This document shows positions 28,324 through 36,291 of a stretch of 64,000 nucleotides of DNA, piece after piece (the first letter of the stretch is position 1; each line of letters opens with the position of its first letter). Position numbers and translations under genes: made by a program. This DNA is from an uncultured Clostridia bacterium (GTDB taxonomy: Bacteria; Bacillota; Clostridia; Oscillospirales; CAG-382). The notes beneath the pieces were generated by a model, which saw only the letters and a list, made by a program, of their open reading frames with translations, made no database searches and was not told the DNA's origin. The stretch covers positions 1 to 64,000 of the forward strand of contig CANRIX010000005.1 in assembly GCA_947630765.1 (NCBI GenBank), given 5' to 3'.

Positions 28324-28510
28324 GGACGGGGGACAAACGCAATCGCGGCGACTCCGCTACGCGTCGCCTTGCTCCGCGTTTTTCCCCCGTTTTCCCCTTT
28401 TTCGTCGAAAACCGGCTCGGCTTGCGCCACTTCTGACGCCGCCATCGCCGGTTTTCTCTTAAGGTGTCAAATCTGCGGCACATGTCCGCAGATTTGACGT
28501 CATTTTGTGC
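28324..28510 (+). repeat. family-A structured 3' element, copy 1 (behind cls)
   Basis: Three stems are present. Stem A is GGGGGACAAACGC (28328-28340) with GCGTTTTTCCCCC (28376-28388). Stem B is GAAAACCGG (28407-28415) with CCGGTTTTC (28448-28456), enclosing a hairpin with a GCGC-rich tip. Stem C is a perfect 13-bp pair 28466-28478/28486-28498 closed by the loop CACATGT. It starts right behind the cls stop. Bases 28511-28718 between copies 1 and 2 hold short palindromes and no gene. Confidence 0.85.
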
Positions 28511-28718
28511 GGGGAAGGTTTTTGCAGAGCTTGGGTGCGCATCAGAAAACGGCGTTTGTGCAAATTGCTTTTTTGCAAACCGCACGTTCTGCAAATTGCT
28601 TACGAAACTATTCTAACTTCGATATTTTTTTGACAGATAGGGCATACCACGGGGGACGCCCTTTTTCCGTGCGTCGTCCGAGCGCATCGGGCGTTTGCCC
28701 TTCAAAACGCGAAGCGTT

Positions 28719-28922
28719 TACAATAAAATATCGCCCCGCAGGCGGACATGCGCCGCCGGAGGGGCACCTCCAGAGAAAACCGGCGATGGCGGCGTCAGAA
28801 TTGGCGCAAGCCGAGCCGTGTTTTCGATGAAAGGGGGGCGTTTGGGGGGAAAACGCAGAGCAAGGCAGCGCTGCGACAAAGTCGCTAGCGATGACGATGC
28901 GATTGCGTTTGCCACCCGAAAG
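28719..28922 (-). repeat. family-A structured 3' element, copy 2 (behind the zinc-ribbon gene)
   Basis: Read on the minus strand, it has the same order of stems as copy 1 and begins about 4 nt after the stop of the 28926 gene. Stem C here is GCCCC/GGGGC plus GGCGG/CCGCC with the loop CGCATGT. Copies 1 and 2 lie tail to tail. Confidence 0.85.
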
Positions 28923-28925
28923 ATA

Positions 28926-29975
28926 TTATTCTCCTCCGAAGATCCCCATAAGGTGGCCGCTCGAGATCAGCTGGTACGCGAACCAGATCAGGAACACCAG
29001 CAGGACCAGCAGGAGCAGCTTGGGAATGATCATGCGGCTGCGGTGCCGGCGGACGCGTTCCTGCGCGGCGAGCCGCTGCAGCGCTTCGTCGCACTGCCGG
29101 ACCTTTTCCGCTTTCTCCCGGTCATTTTCGAGGTGACGGTTCTGCGGGAAGGCGGACGTATCGTGCAGAATGCGCCCGACCGCGGGTCTTTTTTCCTGTT
29201 CGACCTCGCGGAGGTGCTGTTCGGAGAGGTTTTCGAGCTGCCATGCCTTGTCCCGCCCGCAGGATTCGCAAAGTTCGGCGGACGCGGGATTCTTCTGCCC
29301 GCAGCAGCAGAGCCACGCGTTCTCCCCCGCCTGCGGCAGGACGCGGATCGGGTGCTCCTCCTCGGCACGCTCGAAGATGTTGAGCGAGTGGTAGGACGAG
29401 CGCAGGGACAGGTCGATATCGGTGAACCGCTTCGCGGCGCGACGGCGGTCGAACGGGTCGTACAGCAGTCCGAGCGGCTCGTACCCGCCGATGGAATACG
29501 TCACGCCGACCAGCTCGACCTGCATGCGGTGGAAGTAGTTCTCCGGCAGCGGGAGGAACACCCCCTGCCCGAACTCCTCGCCCGGTTCGATCTCCGGCAT
29601 CCGGCGGGAATCCCGCTCCCGGCGGACCTGCCCGTGGATCGACCGCTCGCCGAGCGTCGCCGTTTCCCAGCTGTACCGCAGGGCGAGCTTTTCATACGGC
29701 GTCTGCATCCGCTCGTCGAAGAGCAGCAGCCGCACGTCCAGCGAAAGCAGCGGCTTTTCCGCGACGCAGCGGAACACCAGCATCACGAACAGCTCGCCCG
29801 TGTCGCGGTCGGATACGACGTACCCTTCCTTGACCTCCACCGGGCTTTTCGCGAACACGCCGCCGCTTTCCAGCGCTTCGACCACCCGCAGCGGGCGCAG
29901 CCGGTCCCGCCGGAGCCGCTTTTCCGCCCTCCGCCTGGTTTCGGTTTTCTCTTGCATGCCGTATACGCCGTGCAC
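28926..29975 (-). CDS. zinc-ribbon, tail-anchored membrane protein of unknown function
   Basis: A 349-residue protein. The N-terminal two thirds (about 20-235) is a beta-rich domain of unknown family. A zinc ribbon follows (about 250-270; WLCCCGQKNPASAELCESCG), then a charged helical stretch, and a C-terminal membrane helix (MIIPKLLLLVLLVFLIWFAY). The domain therefore faces the cytoplasm. The start is uncertain: GTG 29975 has AAGGGGGCGG upstream, while ATG 29957 has no good site. It follows the M55 peptidase gene by 17 bp. Confidence 0.72.
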   Translation of the reverse strand: MHGVYGMQEKTETRRRAEKRLRRDRLRPLRVVEALESGGVFAKSPVEVKEGYVVSDRDTGELFVMLVFRCVAEKPLLSLDVRLLLFDERMQTPYEKLALRYSWETATLGERSIHGQVRRERDSRRMPEIEPGEEFGQGVFLPLPENYFHRMQVELVGVTYSIGGYEPLGLLYDPFDRRRAAKRFTDIDLSLRSSYHSLNIFERAEEEHPIRVLPQAGENAWLCCCGQKNPASAELCESCGRDKAWQLENLSEQHLREVEQEKRPAVGRILHDTSAFPQNRHLENDREKAEKVRQCDEALQRLAAQERVRRHRSRMIIPKLLLLVLLVFLIWFAYQLISSGHLMGIFGGE

Positions 29976-29992
29976 CGTTTCCGCCCCCTTGT

Positions 29993-30817
29993 TCAAATGT
30001 AGGTGAAAATATCCTCTGCCTGCCGCAGCTGACCGACGCGGGTGTACGCCCCGTCCCAGCCGAACGGGTTCCCGTCGACGTCGTGCAGTGCGCACCCCTG
30101 CGCGTACTCGATGCGCTTGAACGACACCGCAAGCTCGAACGGCGACGGGAAGGTGAACACGGTCCCGTCCCGGTCGACCGCCCGCGACGCCGCTTCCGCG
30201 AGCGCACCGCACACCGCGCCCGGCGCTTCCGACAGGCAGCTATTCCACGCGAGGGACTGCTTTGTGACCACAAATTCCGCGTCCGGGAAGGTTTCCCGTG
30301 CCTGCGCGACGCAAATATCGTCCGACGCGACCAGCTTCACCGGCACGCCCAGTCGTCCGGCGACCGCCGCGTCGATCTGCAGCTCCCCGACCGGCCTGCC
30401 GTTGACCCGCATCCCGGCGAACGTCGCCGACGAATACACGTGGCAGAGCGTCGCGTCCTTCGCGTCGCAGGCGTGGTAGCCGAGGAAGAACAGCCCGTCG
30501 CAGGACGCGTCCAGCCCCGGCAGCCGCTTGCGGCTCCCCGCGCCGAGCGCGAACCGAAGATGTCCACCGGCGAACGCGCCTTCGAGCGCATGGTAGTCCA
30601 GATTATACCCGCTCCCGTGGCAGTCCCAGACGATCACGTCGTCCGCACCGCACCGCCGGAGCGCGCCGAGGAGGGCGCTTGTCTCGTCCGTCGCCTGCTG
30701 GCACGCGAACGCGTATTCCGGCGTCCCGGCGGCAAGTCCCTGCCCGGAACGCCCAATCGTGCAGGCGACCCCTTCCAGATCGACGCAGACGTAAAATTTC
30801 TTGCCCATCCCGCACAT
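29993..30817 (-). CDS. M55-family (DppA-like) D-aminopeptidase
   Basis: A 274-residue zinc peptidase of the DppA type, which cleaves D-Ala-containing dipeptides. Family metal-ligand blocks are visible: CVDLEGVA (Asp and Glu), VWDCHGSG (His), FFLGYHA (His) and GELQIDAA (Glu). No signal peptide, so it is cytoplasmic and may recycle cell-wall dipeptides. ATG 30808 is an alternative start. It forms a two-gene unit with the zinc-ribbon protein. Confidence 0.88.
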   Translation of the reverse strand: MCGMGKKFYVCVDLEGVACTIGRSGQGLAAGTPEYAFACQQATDETSALLGALRRCGADDVIVWDCHGSGYNLDYHALEGAFAGGHLRFALGAGSRKRLPGLDASCDGLFFLGYHACDAKDATLCHVYSSATFAGMRVNGRPVGELQIDAAVAGRLGVPVKLVASDDICVAQARETFPDAEFVVTKQSLAWNSCLSEAPGAVCGALAEAASRAVDRDGTVFTFPSPFELAVSFKRIEYAQGCALHDVDGNPFGWDGAYTRVGQLRQAEDIFTYI

Positions 30818-30833
30818 GCCCTCGCTTTCCCTC

Positions 30834-30862
30834 TTGAAAATTCCGAAAAAATGTGGTATACT
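30834..30862 (+). promoter_or_regulatory. promoter of the HAD phosphatase gene
   Basis: TTGAAA (30834) and TATACT (30857-30862) are spaced 17 bp, with TGG before the -10. Confidence 0.8.
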
Positions 30863-30889
30863 GTCTTGAATTTACCAAAGGAGCACCCT

Positions 30890-31699
30890 ATGAACGCAAA
30901 CAACCTCCGCGATATCCGCCTGTTCGTCCTCGACATGGACGGCACGATCTACCTCGGCGAGCGCGTCTTCCCCGAAGCGCTTCGGTTCGTCGAGCGCGTC
31001 CGCGCCGGTGGGCGACGTGTGCTTTTCTTCACGAACAATTCCTCCCGCAACCCCGACGTTTACGTCCGCCGGCTGTGCGGAATGGGCTTTCCCGTCACCC
31101 GCGAGGACGTTTTGACCTCCGGCGACGTCACGACCGCGTACCTCAACCTCTACCACCCCGGCGAGCCCGTCTATCTCGTCGGTACGCCCGCCCTTGAGGA
31201 GGCGTTCCGCGCCGACGGCATCCGGCTGGTCAATCGCGCCGACGGCGGATTCCCGACCGAGCCGGTTTCCATCGTCGTCGCGGGATTCGACACCACGCTG
31301 ACCTACGAAAAGCTGCATATCGCCTGCAACCTGATCCGAAACGGGGCGAAATTCTACGCGACGCACCCGGACTTCGTCTGCCCGATCGAGGGCGGCGTAC
31401 AGCCGGATTGCGGGGGGATCTGCGCCCTGCTGACCGCCTGCACGGGCGTCAAGCCGCGCTTCTTCGGCAAGCCGGAGCGCGAAACGGCGGAGATGATCAC
31501 GCATCTCTGCGACGTCCCGCCGGAACAGATCGCCGTCGTCGGCGACCGGCTCTACACGGATATCGCGCTCGGGCGGAACAACGGTCTGCTGTCCGTCCTC
31601 GTCCTCACCGGCGAAACGGCGCGTTCGGACGTCACGCCGGACAACGCGCCCGACGTGATCCTCGAGAACATCGGGGAGATCTTGAATTATCTTTCGTAA
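30890..31699 (+). CDS. HAD-superfamily (NagD-like) phosphatase
   Basis: A 269-residue class-IIA HAD hydrolase. Motif I is LFVLDMDGTIYLG, motif II FFTNNSSRN, and motif III/IV GKPERETAEM and VVGDRLYTDIALGRNNG. NagD-type enzymes dephosphorylate sugar phosphates, nucleotides or p-nitrophenyl phosphate; the substrate cannot be inferred. AAAGGAG lies upstream of the ATG at 30890. Confidence 0.93.
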   Translation: MNANNLRDIRLFVLDMDGTIYLGERVFPEALRFVERVRAGGRRVLFFTNNSSRNPDVYVRRLCGMGFPVTREDVLTSGDVTTAYLNLYHPGEPVYLVGTPALEEAFRADGIRLVNRADGGFPTEPVSIVVAGFDTTLTYEKLHIACNLIRNGAKFYATHPDFVCPIEGGVQPDCGGICALLTACTGVKPRFFGKPERETAEMITHLCDVPPEQIAVVGDRLYTDIALGRNNGLLSVLVLTGETARSDVTPDNAPDVILENIGEILNYLS

Positions 31700-31708
31700 A
31701 GACGCAGA

Positions 31709-31734
31709 GAGGGCGGGCTTTCCGCCCTTTTTTT
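31709..31734 (+). terminator. terminator of the HAD gene
   Basis: GGGCGG and CCGCCC flank GCTTT and are followed by seven T residues. Confidence 0.9.
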
Positions 31735-31759
31735 GTTGGGAAACATTTTTGTGCCTGAC

Positions 31760-31785
31760 TGACCCATATGAACGGGTCATTTTTT
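31760..31785 (+). terminator. second terminator-like hairpin
   Basis: TGACCC and GGGTCA flank an 8-nt loop, followed by TTTTTT. It could back up the HAD terminator. Confidence 0.7.
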
Positions 31786-31816
31786 ATGCCCCAAACCGAA
31801 AAGTTTTTGAGGATTT

Positions 31817-31878
31817 TCAAGGGATTTTTTTCAAAAAGTTCCTTGAATGGGGTGTGGGGTGAAGCCCCACTAAACCCC
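31817..31878 (-). repeat. paired hairpins overlapping the stop of the 31870 gene
   Basis: On the minus strand GGGGT...ACCCC encloses GTGGGG/CCCCAC at 31849-31878 and covers the TAG stop. It is followed by TTCAAGG/CCTTGAA (31817-31848) with an inner T5/A5 pairing. It may serve as terminator of the holA operon; the stop-codon overlap recalls rpiB and hydF. Confidence 0.6.
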
Positions 31879-33006
31879 TTCGTCCTCCGTTTCAAACGGC
31901 TCGTAATGGCCGATACGCGTGCCGGGGCCGGATTCGCCGGCGGGAAGCACGCCGAGCATCGCGAACGACCCCACGGGCGGCGTTCCTTCCGACGCGTAGC
32001 GCAGCTTATCGCCGCCCATGCGTGCGAGCATGGCCGCCGCGTTGGGCTTGAGCGGCAGGACGGCACGGATCTTCTTGGTGCGGACGGCGTCCTGCAGGAA
32101 CAGCCGCAGCTTCCCGTATTCCATCGGCAGCGGCTGCCCGCCCGGTCCCTTCGGCTGGAACACATAGATGCTGTCGCCCGCGTACAGGTGCGGACGCGGC
32201 ACCGCCAGCGCTATCCCGCCGTTCGCGTTGCACCGCATGGACGGCAGCGGGAACCGATACTGCATCATCGCGGCGAACATCCCCAGCCCGCCGGACAGCA
32301 TGCCCGCGAGCCCGTTTTCGCCGGACGCGAGGTTTACATAATACTTCCCCGGGAAGCCGATGCAGCAGTTGTACCCCAAAACGGCGTGGTAGCCGAGCGT
32401 GAACAGCCTGGATTCCTCCGCCCCGACCCGCACCGCCGTCGCGTGGCGGGGCAGCAGGTCCGAAAGGTCGGCGGAATCCCCGCCGGCGGAGACGCGCAGC
32501 CGGTCCGGCACGACGGTCCCGACCTGCAGAAGCGGCGCGACGCCGGATTCCGCGAGCTGCTTGCCATCCCGTTCGCGCAGGAGGAACAGCCGCTCGAAGG
32601 CGACCTGCTCCTCGGTCACGCCGCCGGGCAGCTCGAGATCGGCGCCCCCTGCGGCGGTCAGCAGACCGTAAATACCCGGCACGGACCGCCCCAACAGCGT
32701 GTTGCCCAGCCGCGGATCGCGAACCGCGTCCCGCAGCAGGTAGATCCCGTCGCCGGGCTTGCCGACGACCTCCCGCCCGTAGAATAGTTCCGGCCCGAGC
32801 AAAAGATCCGTGAGCGTGAAGGATTCGCCGATTCGTATCCGTTTCGTGAACAGCTTGAACGCTTCCGCCGGTTCCTGCTCCGCGAACGCTGCGCGCCGGA
32901 TCGGCGTCAAAAGCCGTCCGCACCAGCCGTTTTCGCCGAGCGCCTGTCGCAGGTAGGTCCCCGGTCGAACCGGCTGCTCTGTATCCATTCGTGTGACTTC
33001 GTCCAT
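31870..33006 (-). CDS. conserved-looking protein of unknown function (last gene of the holA operon)
   Basis: A 378-residue soluble protein with no signal peptide or membrane helix. It mixes helical (FKLFTKRIRIGESFTLTDLLLGPELF) and Gly-rich beta segments (ENGLAGMLSGGLGMFAAMMQYRFPLP). I recognise no catalytic motif. Repeated IYLL, IYGL and IYVF strands suggest a multi-stranded alpha/beta core. It begins 16 bp after the mtaB stop with AGGAAAGGA upstream, so it belongs to the operon. Confidence 0.75.
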   Translation of the reverse strand: MDEVTRMDTEQPVRPGTYLRQALGENGWCGRLLTPIRRAAFAEQEPAEAFKLFTKRIRIGESFTLTDLLLGPELFYGREVVGKPGDGIYLLRDAVRDPRLGNTLLGRSVPGIYGLLTAAGGADLELPGGVTEEQVAFERLFLLRERDGKQLAESGVAPLLQVGTVVPDRLRVSAGGDSADLSDLLPRHATAVRVGAEESRLFTLGYHAVLGYNCCIGFPGKYYVNLASGENGLAGMLSGGLGMFAAMMQYRFPLPSMRCNANGGIALAVPRPHLYAGDSIYVFQPKGPGGQPLPMEYGKLRLFLQDAVRTKKIRAVLPLKPNAAAMLARMGGDKLRYASEGTPPVGSFAMLGVLPAGESGPGTRIGHYEPFETEDEGV

Positions 33007-33022
33007 TTTTTGTCGTCCTTTC

Positions 33023-34333
33023 CTACACAGTTTCCTCTGTATTTGTGGCGTTTGTTTGCAAATCCATGCCGAGCAGCGAGCTTCCGTCCTGCCCGGAAAC
33101 GGTGACCGTCCGGGTTTCCCCGACCGCCGGCGGGCACGCCCCGACCGGGAAGCGGCAGGCGAAAAATTCCTCCGTGTGTCCGTCCGCGCAGCCATCCCGG
33201 ACGCGTTCGACCAGCACCCGCACGGTCCTTCCGCGAAACGACGCGAAGATCCCGTCCCGCACCTCGTCGACGGCGGCGAGCAATGCGGCGCAGCGGCGCT
33301 TGCGCTCGGACGGCGGGACCTGCCCGTCCATGTTCGCCGCGTCCGTCCCTTCGCGCACCGAATACGGGAACGCGTGGACGTGGAACAGGCCCAATTTCCG
33401 GGCGAACGCGACGGTTTCGGCGGCCTCCGCGTCGGTTTCGGTCGGGAATCCCGTGATGAAGTCCGCGCTCAGCTGCACCCGGGGGAGGACCTCCCGCAGG
33501 GCGGCGACCCGCGTGGCGACCTCGTCCGCCGTATACGGGCGGCGCATCGCGCGAAGCACCCGGTCCGAGCCGGATTGCAGGGACAGGTGGATGTGCGGCA
33601 TGAAATTCGCCGAACCGGCGACCGCACGGAAGAACGGTTCACGCAAAGACCAGGGCGAAAGCGACCCCACGCGGACCCGCTCCAGCCCTTCGCCGGACAG
33701 CTCGCCCAGCCGTTCCAGCAGGGACGGCAGCCCGGGGAACGCCGAAACCTCGACCCCGGTCAGCACGACCTCCCGCACGCCGGCGCGAACCAGCCGCCGC
33801 GCTTCCGCGACGACCTCGTCCGCTCCGCGCGACCGCGACGGGCCCCGCAGCGCCGGGATCAGGCAGTAGGCGCAGTTCCCGCCGCACCCGTCCTGAATTT
33901 TCAGGTATGCCCGGCAGGTCGAGAACCAGTGGCTCCGCCCGTCGAGCGACATCGGCTCGTAGCCCGCTTTCCGCACGTCCGTCACCGCGTCCGTCCGCCC
34001 GTTCAGCGACACGAACCGCTCCACGACGTCCATTTTCCCGGCGCAGCCGCCGACGTAGAACACGCCCGGCAGGGCGAGGAACGCTTCCTTGCAGTTCTGC
34101 GACGCGCAGCCGAGCACCGCCGTCGGACCCTTCGCCGCCAGCCGTCGGGCGAGCTGCAGGCTCTGCCGCTGGCTTTCCGCCGTGACCGCGCAGGTGTTGA
34201 GCAGGAAGCAGTCCGCCCCGTCGGGGTCCCGCTGGACCTCAAATCCGCGCTTCTCCAGCGCTTCCGCGATGGCGACCGATTCGTACTGATTGACCCGGCA
34301 CCCCAGCGTTTGGATGCACACCCGTTTGCCCAT
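33023..34333 (-). CDS. mtaB: tRNA t6A37 methylthiotransferase MtaB
   Basis: A 436-residue radical-SAM enzyme that converts t6A37 to ms2t6A37 in tRNA. The N-terminal UPF0004 domain supplies Cys12, Cys48 and Cys76 for the auxiliary cluster. The radical-SAM motif is CGGNCAYC (Cys150, 154, 157). A TRAM-type domain ends the protein. The order of blocks (TLGCRVNQYES; LSLQSGSDRVLRAMRR) fits MtaB rather than MiaB or RimO. Its substrate t6A is made with TsaE and TsaB, encoded at 15.7-16.8 kb. AAAGGAG precedes the ATG. Confidence 0.93.
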   Translation of the reverse strand: MGKRVCIQTLGCRVNQYESVAIAEALEKRGFEVQRDPDGADCFLLNTCAVTAESQRQSLQLARRLAAKGPTAVLGCASQNCKEAFLALPGVFYVGGCAGKMDVVERFVSLNGRTDAVTDVRKAGYEPMSLDGRSHWFSTCRAYLKIQDGCGGNCAYCLIPALRGPSRSRGADEVVAEARRLVRAGVREVVLTGVEVSAFPGLPSLLERLGELSGEGLERVRVGSLSPWSLREPFFRAVAGSANFMPHIHLSLQSGSDRVLRAMRRPYTADEVATRVAALREVLPRVQLSADFITGFPTETDAEAAETVAFARKLGLFHVHAFPYSVREGTDAANMDGQVPPSERKRRCAALLAAVDEVRDGIFASFRGRTVRVLVERVRDGCADGHTEEFFACRFPVGACPPAVGETRTVTVSGQDGSSLLGMDLQTNATNTEETV

Positions 34334-34348
34334 GTGTCGCTCCTTTTT

Positions 34349-34939
34349 CTATCCGATGCGGCGCTTCGCGTCCTCGTAGGCGTCGCGCCCGCAGAGCCAG
34401 TTGACCGCTTCGAGCAGTCCGCCGGACGTCAGCGTCGCGGGCAGTCCGAGCGCTTCCGCCAGCCGTTTCCGCTTCTCTGCGCTGTTTTGCCCGCCGGAAA
34501 ACCCGTCCGCGTACCATTCCTCGCGGCTGACGTCGCCGACGACCGCGTCCGTCGCCTCGAACGGCGCGAGCAAAGCCCGCAAAATCCCGTCGTCGATGCC
34601 CTCGACCCCGAGCAGTCCGTCCGCGGAGCGCTTCCGTTTGCGCGGCTCCTTCCCGGCGACCGCCGGAATGTATACGTTTCGGATCTTCGCGTCCGGCGGC
34701 AGCAGTCCTTTCAGCCTGCCGCGCAGGAACTGCCCCGCACGGTCGCTGTCCGTCAGCAGCAGCAGTCCGCGGTCGCAGGAAGCGCGACGCAGCAGGGACA
34801 GCTTTTCCTTGTCCTTGAATACCGCGAACCCGTTGAGCGCGATGATCGGCGTTTCCACCAGATTCGCCAGCCGGATCTTGTCGTATTTGCCCTCGACCAC
34901 GATCGGACAGCGCAGTCGGAGCCGCCCGTTGGCGCTCAT
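34349..34939 (-). CDS. rnmV: ribonuclease M5-like TOPRIM protein
   Basis: A 196-residue protein with an N-terminal TOPRIM fold (IVVEGKYDKIRL with the catalytic Glu, and LLLTDSDRAG for the Asp-x-Asp) and the C-terminal domain of RNase M5 relatives. RNase M5 matures 5S rRNA in Firmicutes. Its ATG overlaps the holA stop (ATGA), so the two are coupled. DnaG-type or other TOPRIM roles are unlikely at this size. Confidence 0.87.
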   Translation of the reverse strand: MSANGRLRLRCPIVVEGKYDKIRLANLVETPIIALNGFAVFKDKEKLSLLRRASCDRGLLLLTDSDRAGQFLRGRLKGLLPPDAKIRNVYIPAVAGKEPRKRKRSADGLLGVEGIDDGILRALLAPFEATDAVVGDVSREEWYADGFSGGQNSAEKRKRLAEALGLPATLTSGGLLEAVNWLCGRDAYEDAKRRIG

Positions 34940-36021
34940 TCGGCGGTCCCCGCGAACGACGCCAGCTTGGAAAGCAGCAGTTCCAGCGCCGGGACCGGGT
35001 CGGCGCGACCGGTTTTGATCGCGATATCCGTTTCCGCAATCTCCGCGAGGGACTTCCAGATCCCGCTCCGGCGCAGCTTCGAGAGGTTCGCGAACGCACG
35101 GCTTACCTGCCAGCTTTGCAGGTTCTGCTCCTTCGCGACGCGCCCCTGCGAAATGCCCTGCGTCCGCGCGGCGTCCGCCAGCAGCAGCAGACGGTAGCTC
35201 GACGCGAGGTAGCCGATGGCGGGCTGCACGCCGTTTCGGTCCATCTGCAGGACGGACAGCGTGTGCACGGCGCCCGCGAGGTCGCCCGCCAGGATGCGGT
35301 CGGCGACTTCAAAGAACACGCCGCTTTCGTTCGGACAGCAGTAGGTCCGCACGTCCGCCGCCCCGAGCGTTCGACCGCCGGCGACGGCGCACAGCTTCAC
35401 GATCTCCCCCTGCAGGGTGTACAGGTCCGTCCCGCAGTAGCCGACCAGCGTCTGCGGCAGGTCGCTTGCGATGTCCGTCCGCTCCGCCGCGAAGTGCTTC
35501 GCGATCCACGCGTAAAGCTGCGACGTGCGGGGCTGCTCAAACTCGACGGAAAGCCCGCGCTTCGCGAACCCGTCGACCAGCGTCCGCAGACCCTCCATGC
35601 CCTTGTCGCGGGACTTCTCCTTTTCGCCCGCACGCAGGACCAGCAGGACGGTCGTGTAGTCCGGCAGGTCCTCCAGCGCGAGGACGTATTTCTCCGCGTC
35701 CGACGGCTTCAGCTTGCCCTTGCGGGTCTGCGACACGCCGCGCAGCTCGACGACCCGCTTTTCCCAAAGGTACGGCGGGGCGAGCACCTCCTCGGCAAAG
35801 CCGTCCGCGTCCCGCGTCTCCGCGTCGAACACTGCGTAGTTGAAATCCGGCACCGGGGCGTCCTTCCCGACTTTGCGCAGTTTTTCCGCGTAGTGGTCCT
35901 TCGTGTACTCCTCCGCGCCCCAAAGCAGGAACGCGCCGCCGGTCCGCCCGTCCTTCAGCCGTTTTTTCAGCTCGTCCAGACCGCCGTCCGCCGTCCGCCC
36001 GTACGCCATGCGCCCCGTCAC
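34936..36021 (-). CDS. holA: DNA polymerase III delta subunit
   Basis: A 361-residue clamp-loader subunit. It has FLLWGAEEYTKDHYAEKL at the start (the remnant ATPase-fold opening), a middle domain, and the C-terminal collar helices (LASSYRLLLLADAARTQGIS; SWQVSRAFANLSKLR). Length is typical. The start is GTG 36021 or ATG 36009; both have weak sites. It heads the operon holA-rnmV-mtaB-unknown. Confidence 0.92.
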   Translation of the reverse strand: MTGRMAYGRTADGGLDELKKRLKDGRTGGAFLLWGAEEYTKDHYAEKLRKVGKDAPVPDFNYAVFDAETRDADGFAEEVLAPPYLWEKRVVELRGVSQTRKGKLKPSDAEKYVLALEDLPDYTTVLLVLRAGEKEKSRDKGMEGLRTLVDGFAKRGLSVEFEQPRTSQLYAWIAKHFAAERTDIASDLPQTLVGYCGTDLYTLQGEIVKLCAVAGGRTLGAADVRTYCCPNESGVFFEVADRILAGDLAGAVHTLSVLQMDRNGVQPAIGYLASSYRLLLLADAARTQGISQGRVAKEQNLQSWQVSRAFANLSKLRRSGIWKSLAEIAETDIAIKTGRADPVPALELLLSKLASFAGTAE

Positions 36022-36048
36022 CGCCTTCCCGATTCTTTTCCATCCTCT

Positions 36049-36077
36049 ATTGTATCATAAAATCCGCTTCTTGCCAA
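36049..36077 (-). promoter_or_regulatory. promoter of the holA operon
   Basis: On the minus strand TTGGCA (36072-36077) and TACAAT (36049-36054) are spaced 17 bp. Confidence 0.78.
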
Positions 36078-36149
36078 TGCTTTTCGAGGAAAATTTACGA
36101 AAAAATCATCGGAAGCACGAAAAAATGCGTCGAAAGGGCTGCAAAACGG

Positions 36150-36181
36150 CAAAGCAAAAGTCCCGGCGGTCGCCGGGACTT
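36150..36181 (-). terminator. terminator of the 36292 SGNH gene
   Basis: AAGTCCCGGCG and CGCCGGGACTT form an 11-bp stem with a 2-nt loop, followed on the minus strand by TTGCTTTGC. Between it and the stop at 36292 lie about 110 GC-rich bases with no gene. Confidence 0.7.
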
Positions 36182-36291
36182 CTATTTTGCGGGTCGGAAA
36201 GGGGGACGCGAACGGGGGAACGCCGGTCGGAAGGGGAAGCAAATGCCCTCCCCGCCCCGACGCGCTCTCCGCGCGAACCGTGCGAACCGCG

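Noticed and set aside
28719-28840. Small protein MAASELAQAEP... encoded by the dispersed element
   Set aside because: A short reading frame recurs in three copies, but it shifts or stops after 11-15 residues and its start lacks a ribosome-binding site; the stems explain the conservation better.
31817-31878. Further copy of one of the two structured repeat families
   Set aside because: The hairpins overlap a stop codon, but the stem order, loops and sequence match neither family, so it is listed separately.
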